Origin: Roseateles toxinivorans | GTDB taxonomy: Bacteria > Pseudomonadota > Gammaproteobacteria > Burkholderiales > Burkholderiaceae_C | DNA: 64,000 nt | NCBI RefSeq assembly: GCF_004362525.1 | Contig: NZ_SNXS01000002.1 | Span: 1 to 64,000, forward strand | Direction of reading: 5' to 3' | In this document: positions 43,126 to 51,247 of the stretch, in pieces | Numbering within the stretch: the stretch's first letter is position 1 | How the letters are laid out: every line of letters starts with the position of its first letter | Made by a program: the position numbers and the translations under genes | Notes under the pieces: model-generated | Seen by the model: only the letters and a program-made list of their open reading frames with translations | Databases searched by the model: none | What the model was told of the DNA's origin: nothing

Positions 43126-44400
43126 TCAGAAGCGCGGCGTCTTGCCGCTGAACTGCGGGTCGTATTTGCGCATCTGCGTCAGGTCATCGCGGCTGCGCAC
43201 GCCACAGCGCAGGTACTGTTCATGCAGCTCGACCAGTCGGGCACGGTCGAGTTCGACGCCCAGGCCCGGCGTGGTCGGCACGGGTACCGCACCCTCAACA
43301 AACTTGATGCGCCCGCCCTTGATGACCTCCTCTTCCTGCCAGGGGTAGTGGGTGTCGCAGGCATAGGTCAGGTTGGGGATGCTGGCCGCCACATGGGTCA
43401 TGGCCATCAGGCTGATGCCCAGGTGCGAGTTCGAGTGCATGGACATGCCCAGGTCCCACAACGCACACATCCTCGCCAGCGTCTGCGTCAGGCGCAGGCC
43501 GCCCCAGTAGTGGTGGTCGGACAGCAGCACCTTGACCGAGCCCATGGCGGCACCACGGCGGAAGTCGTCCATCGTCGTGATGACCATATTGGTGGCCAGC
43601 GGCAGCGGCGTGTGTTTGGCCAGTTCGGCCATGCCAGCCAGGCCCGGGGTCGGGTCTTCGTAGTACTCGAGCAACTCGTCCAGCTCGGGCGCGGCCTTGA
43701 TGCTGGTCTCGAGCGACCAGTTGGCATTCGGGTCCAGCCGCAGCGGCAGGCCCGGAAAGGCCTGGTGCAGCGCCCGCATGCAGGCAATCTCGTGGGTGGG
43801 CTCGAACACGCCACCCTTGAGCTTGATGCTCTGGAAACCGTACAACTCGATCATGCGCCGCGCCTGGGCGACGATCTGCCCGGGGCTGATGCCCTCGCCC
43901 CAGGCATCGGGCGCATAGGGCTTGTCAATGTGTTCGGCGTATTTGAAGAACAGATAGGCGCTGTAGGGCACGGCCGGGCGCACGGCGCCGCCGAGCAGAT
44001 CGACGATCGGCGCCCCGACGATCTGACCCTGCAGGTCCAGCATCGCCACCTCGAAGGTGCTGACCACCTTGGCCGCGTTCTTGGCCGTGTGCGAACCGGG
44101 CGCCAGCTCGAACTCGATCGCACCGGGGCTGGGCTTGATGGTGGCCCGCACCCGCTGCTCCATTGCGTTCAGCGCGAACGGCGACAGGCCCAGCACCAGC
44201 GCCCGCGCCTGCTCCAGCACACGCAGCATCGGCTCGTCGCCATAGGTCTCGGAGATGCCGACGCGGCCGTCGCTGCTCTCCAGCTCGACGATGGCGCGCA
44301 ACGCCCAGGGCTCGTGGATGCCGGCCGCATTGAGCAGCGGGCCGTCGCGGAAGGCGATCGGCGTGACGCGCACGGCGCTGATCTTGATGTCCCGGTTCAT
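43126..44400 (-). CDS. Glucarate dehydratase-like enolase-superfamily enzyme
   Basis: A 424-residue enzyme of the mandelate-racemase/enolase superfamily. The N-terminal capping domain holds VRVTPIAFRDGPLLNAAGIHEPW, as in glucarate dehydratases. The barrel carries the acid/base Lys in IKLKGGVFEP, metal ligands beginning at RLDPNANW, then EDP, and the catalytic His region MHSNSHLGIS. The reaction expected is dehydration of an acid sugar such as glucarate to a keto-deoxy acid. It is followed upstream in the operon by a TctC receptor gene (10 bp gap), both probably controlled by the divergent GntR regulator. Confidence 0.9.
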   Translation of the reverse strand: MNRDIKISAVRVTPIAFRDGPLLNAAGIHEPWALRAIVELESSDGRVGISETYGDEPMLRVLEQARALVLGLSPFALNAMEQRVRATIKPSPGAIEFELAPGSHTAKNAAKVVSTFEVAMLDLQGQIVGAPIVDLLGGAVRPAVPYSAYLFFKYAEHIDKPYAPDAWGEGISPGQIVAQARRMIELYGFQSIKLKGGVFEPTHEIACMRALHQAFPGLPLRLDPNANWSLETSIKAAPELDELLEYYEDPTPGLAGMAELAKHTPLPLATNMVITTMDDFRRGAAMGSVKVLLSDHHYWGGLRLTQTLARMCALWDLGMSMHSNSHLGISLMAMTHVAASIPNLTYACDTHYPWQEEEVIKGGRIKFVEGAVPVPTTPGLGVELDRARLVELHEQYLRCGVRSRDDLTQMRKYDPQFSGKTPRF

Positions 44401-44410
44401 CGCCCTGCCC

Positions 44411-45385
44411 TCAGTTCGCCGATGCGCCGGACTTCTTGACCAGGGCCGCCCAGCGCGGAATCTCCTTGGCCATCAGTGCTGCCAACTCCTCGGGCGAGCC
44501 GCCAACGATCTCCATGCCCAGCTGGCCGTGCAGCTTGGCCTGCACATCCGGCTGGCGCAGCGCCTTGGCAATCTCGCTGCTGAGCCTTTGCACGATGGGT
44601 TTGGGCGTGCCCTTGGGCGCGTAGATGGCCTGCCAGGATGACATCTCGAAGCCCGGCACGCCGGCCTCGATCATCGTCGGCGTGTTCGGCGCCAGCGCGA
44701 TGCGCTTGCCCGTGGTCACCGCCAGCAGCTTGAGCTTGCCGGCCTGCAGCAAGGGCAGTGCGGCCGTCATCTGGTCGAACATGAAGGTGACCTGGCCGGA
44801 GGACACATCGATCATGGCCGGCGGCGTGCCCTTGTAGGGGATGTGGGTCAGCGGCACGCCGATCAGGTCGGCGAACATCTCACCGGCCAGATGGGTGGAG
44901 GTGCCGGCGCCCGAGGAGGCGAAGATGCGCCGCTTCTCGTCCTTCTTCAGCAGCGCGATCAGCTCGGCCACCGAGTTGACGCCCAGGGCCGGATCGACCA
45001 GCAGCACATTGGGCAGGAAGGCGACCAGGGCCACCGGCTCGAAGTCCTTGACCGGGTCGTAGCTGAGGTTCTTGTAGAGGCTGGCATTGATCGCATGGGT
45101 GCTGATCGTGCCGCCGAACAGGGTGTAGCCATCGGGCGCGGCCTTGGCCACAAAAGAGGCGCCGATGCCGCCGCCCTGGCCGGGCTTGTTGTCCACCACC
45201 ACGGTCTGCTTCAGCACCGCCTGCAGCTTCTCGGCAATGGTGCGGCCCACCACATCGGTCGAGCCCCCCGCAGTGAAGGGCACGACATAGGTGATGGTCT
45301 TGGCCAGAGGCCATTCGGGAGCTTGGGCCAGCACGGTGCTGGAGAGGGTGGCGGCAATGCAGCTCAGGGCCAGGCGGCGTTTCAT
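44411..45385 (-). CDS. Tripartite tricarboxylate transporter receptor, TctC/Bug family
   Basis: A 324-residue periplasmic receptor with a signal peptide (ALSCIAATLSSTVLAQ). Family features: PLAKTITYVVPFTAGGSTDVVGR, the VVDNKPGQGGGIG loop, HIPYKGTPPAMIDVSSGQV and the C-terminal domain. Bug proteins bind organic acids with high affinity; the genes are highly expanded in Burkholderiales and often lack the TctAB membrane subunits, as here. Its operon partner acts on acid sugars, so an aldarate is a plausible ligand. Confidence 0.93.
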   Translation of the reverse strand: MKRRLALSCIAATLSSTVLAQAPEWPLAKTITYVVPFTAGGSTDVVGRTIAEKLQAVLKQTVVVDNKPGQGGGIGASFVAKAAPDGYTLFGGTISTHAINASLYKNLSYDPVKDFEPVALVAFLPNVLLVDPALGVNSVAELIALLKKDEKRRIFASSGAGTSTHLAGEMFADLIGVPLTHIPYKGTPPAMIDVSSGQVTFMFDQMTAALPLLQAGKLKLLAVTTGKRIALAPNTPTMIEAGVPGFEMSSWQAIYAPKGTPKPIVQRLSSEIAKALRQPDVQAKLHGQLGMEIVGGSPEELAALMAKEIPRWAALVKKSGASAN

Positions 45386-45422
45386 CGGTTTGTCTCCTCG
45401 GGTAGGTTCGATCGCAGTAAAG

Positions 45423-45438
45423 CACTAATACATTAGTG
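45423..45438. promoter_or_regulatory. Probable GntR operator
   Basis: The perfect dyad CACTAA-taca-TTAGTG lies between the divergent TctC-type and GntR-type genes, 38 bp from the former and 35 bp from the latter. Its size and spacing fit FCD-type GntR dimers. It could repress both directions. Confidence 0.65.
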
Positions 45439-45473
45439 TGTCAATGCATGGCCCTGGCTAGAATCGAGGCTCC

Positions 45474-46187
45474 ATGGCCACCTCCGCATCGATGCCCCCC
45501 CGCAAACCCCCACCGCTGCGCCTGGACCGCACCCGCCAGGTCGCCCCCCAGGTGTTCGAGCACCTGCGCGAGCAGATCGTCTCGCTGGAACTGGCGCCGG
45601 GCACGGTGCTGTCACGCGCCGAGCTGGCCGATGACTACGGCCTGAGCCAGACGCCGATACGCGATGCGCTGATCAAGCTCGGCGAGGAGGGGCTGGTTGA
45701 CATCTTTCCGCAGCACGCGACGAGGGTGAGCCGCATCGACATCGACTCCGCCCGCCAGGCCCACTTCCTGCGCCAGGCGATAGAGGCCGAGATCGTGCGC
45801 ACCCTGGCCGGCAGTGCCAGCCCTGCACTGCTGGCCCAGCTGCGCGCGCAGGTCGAGCTGCAGCAGGGGCTGATGGGCGGCGAGAGCTACCGCGAATTCA
45901 TCGCCGCCGATCGGCAATTCCATCGCCTGATGTACGAGGCCGCCGGCGTGCCCGAACTCTACGATCTGGTGCAACGCCGCAGCGGCCATGTGGACCGCCT
46001 GCGCCTCCTGCACCTGCCCTCGGCCGGCAAGGAGCGGGCCATCATCGGCGACCACCGTGCCATCGTCGAGGCCATTGCCGGCGGTGATGCCGAGGCCGCG
46101 CAGACGCATCTGCGCCAGCACCTGCAGGGCACGCTCAGCGCGGTGGAAGAGATACGGGTCAGCCACCCGCAATACCTGGCCCCCTGA
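45474..46187 (+). CDS. GntR family regulator, FCD type
   Basis: A 237-residue regulator. The winged helix-turn-helix (LEQ-style: QVFEHLREQIVSLELAPGTV, LSQTPIRDALIKL) is followed by the helical FCD effector domain with conserved metal/ligand positions (FIAADRQFHRLMYEAAG; IIGDHRAIVEAIAGGD). It is divergent from the receptor/dehydratase operon, with a perfect dyad in the gap. An acid-sugar or related carboxylate effector is likely from context. Confidence 0.92.
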   Translation: MATSASMPPRKPPPLRLDRTRQVAPQVFEHLREQIVSLELAPGTVLSRAELADDYGLSQTPIRDALIKLGEEGLVDIFPQHATRVSRIDIDSARQAHFLRQAIEAEIVRTLAGSASPALLAQLRAQVELQQGLMGGESYREFIAADRQFHRLMYEAAGVPELYDLVQRRSGHVDRLRLLHLPSAGKERAIIGDHRAIVEAIAGGDAEAAQTHLRQHLQGTLSAVEEIRVSHPQYLAP

Positions 46188-46201
46188 CACAATCGTCAGT
46201 C

Positions 46202-46624
46202 ATGCGCCGCTACACCCGTTCACGCTTCGCCGCCTTCGGCTTGCTGTCTGTCGGCAATGTGCTGGCCCTGCTGCTCTATGGCCTGGTTCTGTCGACCAAG
46301 GTCAGCGGCGGGGGGGCGGCACCGCTGCCCGCGGTGATCGTGCTTGCCGTCGTCTTCCTATTGATCGCCATGGCTGCCGCCATCAAGCGCGGGCGCGATC
46401 TCGGCTGGCCGGCATGGTTGACGGTGCTGGGCTTCTGGATCGGCCTGGGACTGGGTCCGCTGCTGCTGGTCTTGGTCGGCTATCTGGCCTTTGCCAAGAC
46501 AAAGGCCCAGGCCGATACCTTCGAGCCCGCCCCGCCGCCGGCCACGCTCGTGACCTGGATCTTCGCGCTGATGAACCTGATCTGGCCCTGGGCCGTGTTG
46601 GGCGTTCTGTCGGCCGTGCTGTAG
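46202..46624 (+). CDS. DUF805-like membrane protein
   Basis: A 140-residue protein with about four membrane spans. The motif KRGRDLGWPAW between the second and third spans is the DUF805 hallmark. It starts 14 bp after the GntR gene and could be transcribed with it, although no functional link is known. Role unknown. Confidence 0.78.
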   Translation: MRRYTRSRFAAFGLLSVGNVLALLLYGLVLSTKVSGGGAAPLPAVIVLAVVFLLIAMAAAIKRGRDLGWPAWLTVLGFWIGLGLGPLLLVLVGYLAFAKTKAQADTFEPAPPPATLVTWIFALMNLIWPWAVLGVLSAVL

Positions 46625-46629
46625 CTGCG

Positions 46630-47652
46630 TCAAGGCCACAAGGTCGTCAGCATCTGCGCCAGTCGTGCGCCGGCCTTGACCAGCTGCTCGTGCTGCAACG
46701 CCTCGCGGGTCTGGCGGTAGTTGGGGTCGGTGGCCGTGGCCGGCCATGCGGCACCCATCGCGCCCGCTTGCTTGGCGCCGATCTTCAAGCCCTTGAAGGC
46801 CTTGCCGGCCTGGACGACGCTCTCGCCGGCCCAGTCGGCCGCCCACTGCGCCATCGCGCCCTTGGCGGGCGGCACTGCTCTGGCCTCGGCCAGTCCGGGG
46901 CCGCTGACCATTTGCTTGAGCAGTTTGTCGGACACATCGTCCCAGAGACCATGCAACTTCGCAGTGCCGACCATGATGGAGTTGCCGCCGGCATTGCTGT
47001 GGTCGTGCGCCTCCTGCTCGGTGGCCGGGTCCAGCGCATGGCCGGCGCCATCGAGGTAGATGGAGCCGACATGCAGGGGCTGGTGCAGGTCGCCAAGGTA
47101 GTGGGTCAGCAGGCGCAGCGCCTCGCGCTGGCCGCGCAGGTCGAACGGCGCCGGTGACTTGCCGCCCTCCAGCACGATCAGGCTGGCATTGATCGCATGG
47201 ACCAGATCGGTGGGTCCGGCCCCGGGCAGCTTGGGATCGTAGGTCGTGTGCGGCAGCGACAGGTCGACGAAGTGGTAGGACTTGTGCCGGCACTGCACGC
47301 TGCTGGCAAAGCCGCCGCAGCGGCTGGCATTGCGCTTGACGAAGGCGATCAGCGCGGCCTGGCTCTCGGGGTTCTCGTAGAGCTTGCAGCTGGGCCAGGT
47401 GCCCGGCTTGACATAGCTCCAGACGCCACCGCTGGACTCGACCGAGCGGGCGCAATCGGCCCAGCTGGCGGCCGTCTGCAAGTTGCTGCCGAGGATGGAC
47501 CGAACCTTCTTGGCCGTCGGCGTGCCGGCGATCAGCTGGTCGGCGATGGCGCCGACGGCCGCATGGCCGCTGGGGCCCCAGGCGGCGGCAGGGATTGGGC
47601 CGAGCAAGAGCCCACACAACAGGGCGAGTAGCGAGATGGTGGATGCGCGCAT
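46630..47652 (-). CDS. S1/P1-type zinc nuclease
   Basis: A 340-residue exported enzyme. The signal peptide should be cut after PIPAAA so that the mature protein begins with Trp (WGPSGHAAVG), whose amino end and side chain help bind zinc in this family. Further ligands are visible in HYLGDLHQPLHVG, in YHFVDLSLP and in AHDHSNAGGN. Such nucleases degrade single-stranded DNA and RNA in the periplasm or outside the cell. ATG 47652 was chosen for the signal peptide; AAAGG lies just upstream. The upstream leuCD remnant reads into this gene in another frame. Confidence 0.9.
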   Translation of the reverse strand: MRASTISLLALLCGLLLGPIPAAAWGPSGHAAVGAIADQLIAGTPTAKKVRSILGSNLQTAASWADCARSVESSGGVWSYVKPGTWPSCKLYENPESQAALIAFVKRNASRCGGFASSVQCRHKSYHFVDLSLPHTTYDPKLPGAGPTDLVHAINASLIVLEGGKSPAPFDLRGQREALRLLTHYLGDLHQPLHVGSIYLDGAGHALDPATEQEAHDHSNAGGNSIMVGTAKLHGLWDDVSDKLLKQMVSGPGLAEARAVPPAKGAMAQWAADWAGESVVQAGKAFKGLKIGAKQAGAMGAAWPATATDPNYRQTREALQHEQLVKAGARLAQMLTTLWP

Positions 47653-49062
47653 GGTCGGCCTTTCTGCAAGCCCGGCATCATCTGATGTGCCGCGGCAAAG
47701 GCCTCGATCTGATCGCGATAGCTCAGCGACGCACCGATCATGTCCAAGCCCTCCAGGAACATGCGGCGGTGGCGCTCGGCCAGGCTGAAGCCCGCTTGCA
47801 GCGCCGGGCACATCGAGCAGCCGGGCTGGCGCCACTCGAAGCCGGCGGCCAGCAGCAGATCGGCAATACCCTCGGCCTCGGCCTGGGCCTGGGCCTGGGC
47901 CTTCACGCGGCCCGAGCCGGGCACGACCATCGCCCGCACCGATGGCGCGACCCTGCGCCCGCGCACGATCTCGGCCACGGCGCGCAGATCCTCGATGCGC
48001 GCATTGGTGCAGGAGCCGATGAAGACGTGCTGGATGGCCAGGCCTTCGAGTGGCGCGCCTGCAGTCAGACCGGTGTAGCGCAGCGCCTGCTCGGCGCTCT
48101 GCCGCGCCACGCCCTCGGCTTGCGCTGATGGGTCAGGCACATTGCCGGTGATGGGCACGGCCTGGTCGGGGCTGGTGCCCCAGGTCACGTAGGGCACGAC
48201 CTCGGCGGCATCGAAACGGTGCTCGATGTCGAACACCGCCTCGGCATCGCTGTGCAGCTGGGCCCAGGCGGCCAAGGCCTGCTCGCGCCAAGGGCCGGTG
48301 ATGTCCTTGGCACGGTCCAGCACATAGGCGATCGCCGTGGCGTCGGGGGCGATCAAGGCGCCGCGCGCACCCGCCTCCACCGCCATATTGCACAGTGTGA
48401 ATCGCGCCTCGACGCTGAGCGCGCTGATCGCCGTGCCGCAGAACTCGACCACATAACCGCGCGCGCCCTGGGCGCCGATGCGGCTGATGATCATCAGAAT
48501 CAGATCCTTGGCCGTCGTGCCCAGCGGCAACAGGCCATCGACCTGGATGCGCATGTCCTGCGCCAGACGATAGACCAGCGTCTGCGTGGCCAGCACATGC
48601 TCGACCTCGGACGTGCCGATGCCGAAGCCCAGGGCGCCGAGGGCGCCATAGGTGGTGGTGTGGCTGTCTCCGCAGATCACCACCATGCCGGTGGCGGATC
48701 ATGCCCAGCTCGGGCGGGACCACATGCTCGATGCCCTGCAGCGCATCATTGGTGTCGAACAGCGGGATGCCGTGACGCTCGCAGTTGAGCTTCAGATTGC
48801 TGGCCTGCAGCGCCGACGGCGGATCGGCAATGACGCGAAACTTGACCGGATGGGTCGGGATGATGTGGCTCACCACCGCGACGTTCTGTCCCGGCACCAG
48901 CACGCCACGGCCCTGCTCGTGCAGGCCGGCAAAGGCCTGCGGGCTGGTGTATTCGTTCATCAGGTGCAGGTCGCAGAACAGCAGCACGTTCTGCGCGTCC
49001 AGGGTCGCGACGATGTGCGACTCGACCAGCTTGCGGTACAGCGCTTTTCCAGAAAAAGTCAT
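47532..49062 (-). pseudogene. leuC: Broken leuCD remnant (isopropylmalate dehydratase)
   Basis: The gene starts at ATG 49062 (TFSGKALYRKLVESH) and encodes LeuC up to GMIRH near 48697; there one extra base (T48692 on the plus strand) shifts the frame. Removing it restores RPGMVVICGDSHTTTYG and the rest of LeuC, including the iron-sulphur cysteines in IGSCTNA and GCSMC. Ten residues after GCSMC the frame passes into a LeuD-like C-terminus (MFLEGLDMIGASLSYRD), so the end of leuC and most of leuD are deleted. The fused frame runs on to 47532 into the nuclease gene. It overlaps the hydrolase stop by 4 bases. A functional leuCD is presumably elsewhere. Confidence 0.8.
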
Positions 49063-49970
49063 CGCAGATCCTGGGTCAAGAAAGGCAGGGCCTGAGCCAG
49101 CAGCGCCTCGGGCGCCTCCTCGGCCACGTAGTGGCCGCAGGGCAAGGCCTGGCCCCGCACATCGCTGGCGACCAAGCGCCACTCATCGAGCGGCTTGAAG
49201 CATTGATGGACGACTCCACGTTCGCCCCACAGCACCAGCAACGGCACTTGCAGCATCCGCCCGACCTCGCGGTCGGCGCGATCGTGCTCCAGATCAATGC
49301 TGGCAGCGGCGCGGTAGTCCTCGCAGATGCCGTGGCCTGTGCCGTGCAGCGCCAGGCAGCGCTGGTACTCGGCCAGGGCGCGTGGATCGAACGGCGCCAG
49401 GCCGGCGCTGCGGTTGCCCATCACCTCCAGCACATAGGCCGCGGGGTCGGCGGCGATCAGCCGCTCCGGCATCGGCGCTTTCTGGATCAGAAAGAACCAG
49501 TGCCAGTAGGCCCGGGCAAAGGCCTCGCTGGTCTGCTGGTACATCGCCAGGGTCGGCGCGATGTCCAGCAGCACCAGGGAGCGCACTGCCTGCGGGTGGT
49601 CCTGCGCCAGCCGGTGCGCGACGCGGGCGCCGCGGTCGTGCGCCAGCACGTCGAAGCGGTTGAAGCCCAGCGCCTGCATCAGCGCGAGCTGGTCCTGCGC
49701 CATCACCCGTTTGGCATAGTTGCCGTGGTCGGCCGCACCTGGCGGTTTCGATGAATCGCCATAGCCGCGCAGATCGGCCGCGACGACGGTGAAGTGCTTC
49801 AACAGTTCCGGCACGACGCGGTGCCAGATCGCCCGCGTCTGCGGGTGGCCGTGCAGCAGCAGCAGCGGCGGGCCCGAGCCACCGATCGAGGCGGCGATCT
49901 GCATGCCCTCGCCTACCGACACCAGACGGTGCTCGAAGCCTGACAGCAGATCCTGCAAGTTCGTGTTCAT
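49059..49970 (-). CDS. Alpha/beta hydrolase, haloacetate-dehalogenase-like
   Basis: A 303-residue alpha/beta hydrolase. It has the HGHPQT oxyanion motif, DLRGYGDSSKP, nucleophile Asp in AHDRGARVAHR, and the catalytic His in LPCGHYVAEEAPE. An aspartate nucleophile in HDRGAR with the WHWFF-type cap segment (YWHWFFLIQKAPMPE) is characteristic of fluoroacetate/haloacetate dehalogenases, although many relatives are uncharacterised. It is divergent from a now broken LysR gene that probably once controlled it, and is coupled to the leuCD remnant downstream. Confidence 0.87.
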   Translation of the reverse strand: MNTNLQDLLSGFEHRLVSVGEGMQIAASIGGSGPPLLLLHGHPQTRAIWHRVVPELLKHFTVVAADLRGYGDSSKPPGAADHGNYAKRVMAQDQLALMQALGFNRFDVLAHDRGARVAHRLAQDHPQAVRSLVLLDIAPTLAMYQQTSEAFARAYWHWFFLIQKAPMPERLIAADPAAYVLEVMGNRSAGLAPFDPRALAEYQRCLALHGTGHGICEDYRAAASIDLEHDRADREVGRMLQVPLLVLWGERGVVHQCFKPLDEWRLVASDVRGQALPCGHYVAEEAPEALLAQALPFLTQDLR

Positions 49971-50066
49971 GGCAATACTCCGCGGGCGGGAATGAAGCGA
50001 TGGTAGTCATGTGCAGACACAACATAATGTCGCCATTCACAATTCATTCGTGCCTTCAATTCACCT

Positions 50067-50754
50067 ATGGACGCCTTCTCCGACCCGAGCTTCTTCGTGC
50101 TGCTGATGAAGCGCGGCAGCCTGGCCGCGGCGGCGCAGGAGATGGGCGTGACGCCGCCGTCGGTGAGCAAGCGGCTGTCGGCGCTGGAGGCTCGGCTGGG
50201 CGTGCGGCAGTTGCACCGCACCACCCGGCGCATCAGCCTCACGCCCGAGGGCGAGACCTATCTGGTCGAGGGCACGCGGGTGCTGGCCGAGCTCGATGCA
50301 CTGGAGCACGCGGTGGCCGGCTCGCGCGCCACGCCCAAGGGCCTGCTGAAGATCAATGCCACGTTGGGCTTCGGCCGCCAGCACATCGCACCGATGCATC
50401 TTTCTGCGCGAGAGCGACGAGACCTATGGCACCTGGCATCTGCGCGCCGGCGCCAGACAGGAGACGGTCAAGGTGCGCGGCACGCTGAGCAGCAATGATG
50501 GCGAGGTAGCGCTGGGCTGGGCGCTGGATGGCCAGGGCATCCTCTTGCGCTCGCAATGGGACGCCGCCCCCTATCTGCGCTCGGGCCGGCTGCGCCTGGT
50601 GCTGCCCGACTGGAGCCTGCCCCCGGCCGACATCTACCTGGTGTTCCCGACCAAGCACCATCTGTCGGCCAAGACCCGGGCGCTGGTGGACTTTTTGCTG
50701 GACGGCTTCAGGTCGCGGCGCGAGGAGGCGGGCGGGGATTACGGCGGCTGGTGA
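50067..50754 (+). pseudogene. LysR family regulator with internal frameshifting deletion
   Basis: The first frame encodes a normal LysR helix-turn-helix (SLAAAAQEMGVTPPSVSKRLSAL) and linker up to LGFGRQHIAP near 50395. The effector domain resumes in another frame from CIFLRESDETYGTWHL to the end at 50754. Compared with the family, roughly 80 residues of the effector domain between these points are missing, so a deletion of some 240 bp with loss of frame occurred. No functional regulator can be made except a free DNA-binding domain. It is divergent from the hydrolase gene. Confidence 0.82.
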
Positions 50755-50767
50755 GTCTGCTCAGGCA

Positions 50768-51220
50768 TCAGCCACGATCGGCCAGGTTCGTCGCCAGCAC
50801 GCGGCCGGCCTTGCCGTACTGCGGACAGCTCACCGCCAGTGTCTGGATGAAGGCCGCCAGGCGCTGGCCGCAGGCATGCAGGCCCTGCAGCAGCTCGGCC
50901 TGATCAAGGCGGACGTCCGTGTCCTTGGAGCCTGTCAGGTGCACCACACCGCCCTCGGCCACAAAGCTGTAACTGCCGGGCCAGCCGGCCAGGCGCAGCT
51001 GAGCCTTGCCGTCGCGGCGCAGCGCCGCGGGCACATCGGCGCACAGCGCCAGGCCCAGCAGGGTCATGTCGTCGTCGATCACCACCGTGGGCTGGCCCTC
51101 CTGCTCCAGCAGGACGCGCCCCCACAGGTGATAGGGCTCCTCGGGCGCGCGACCGTCGGCCACGGCCTGAATCGAGGCCGCCTCGTCGCCAAAATCGTCA
51201 ATCTCGAACCTGACTTGCAT
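50768..51220 (-). CDS. Small hypothetical protein downstream of the 1085-aa gene
   Basis: A 150-residue acidic, soluble protein without a signal peptide. ATG 51220 was chosen because AGGAG lies 6 bases upstream; a start at 51238 is possible. Segments such as VRFEIDDFGDEAASIQAVADG and LLGLALCADVPAALRRDGKA suggest a compact alpha/beta fold, but I do not recognise a family. It lies 27 bp after the large gene on the same strand. A large protein followed by a small acidic one is typical of effector/immunity pairs; this is an inference from layout. Confidence 0.75.
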   Translation of the reverse strand: MQVRFEIDDFGDEAASIQAVADGRAPEEPYHLWGRVLLEQEGQPTVVIDDDMTLLGLALCADVPAALRRDGKAQLRLAGWPGSYSFVAEGGVVHLTGSKDTDVRLDQAELLQGLHACGQRLAAFIQTLAVSCPQYGKAGRVLATNLADRG

Positions 51221-51247
51221 AACTGCTCCTGAACTCATCGTGCGGCG

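Noticed and set aside
43222-44439. A 405-residue plus-strand frame opposite the glucarate-dehydratase-like gene
   Set aside because: Composition is that of an antisense shadow, and the minus strand encodes a complete enolase-superfamily enzyme.
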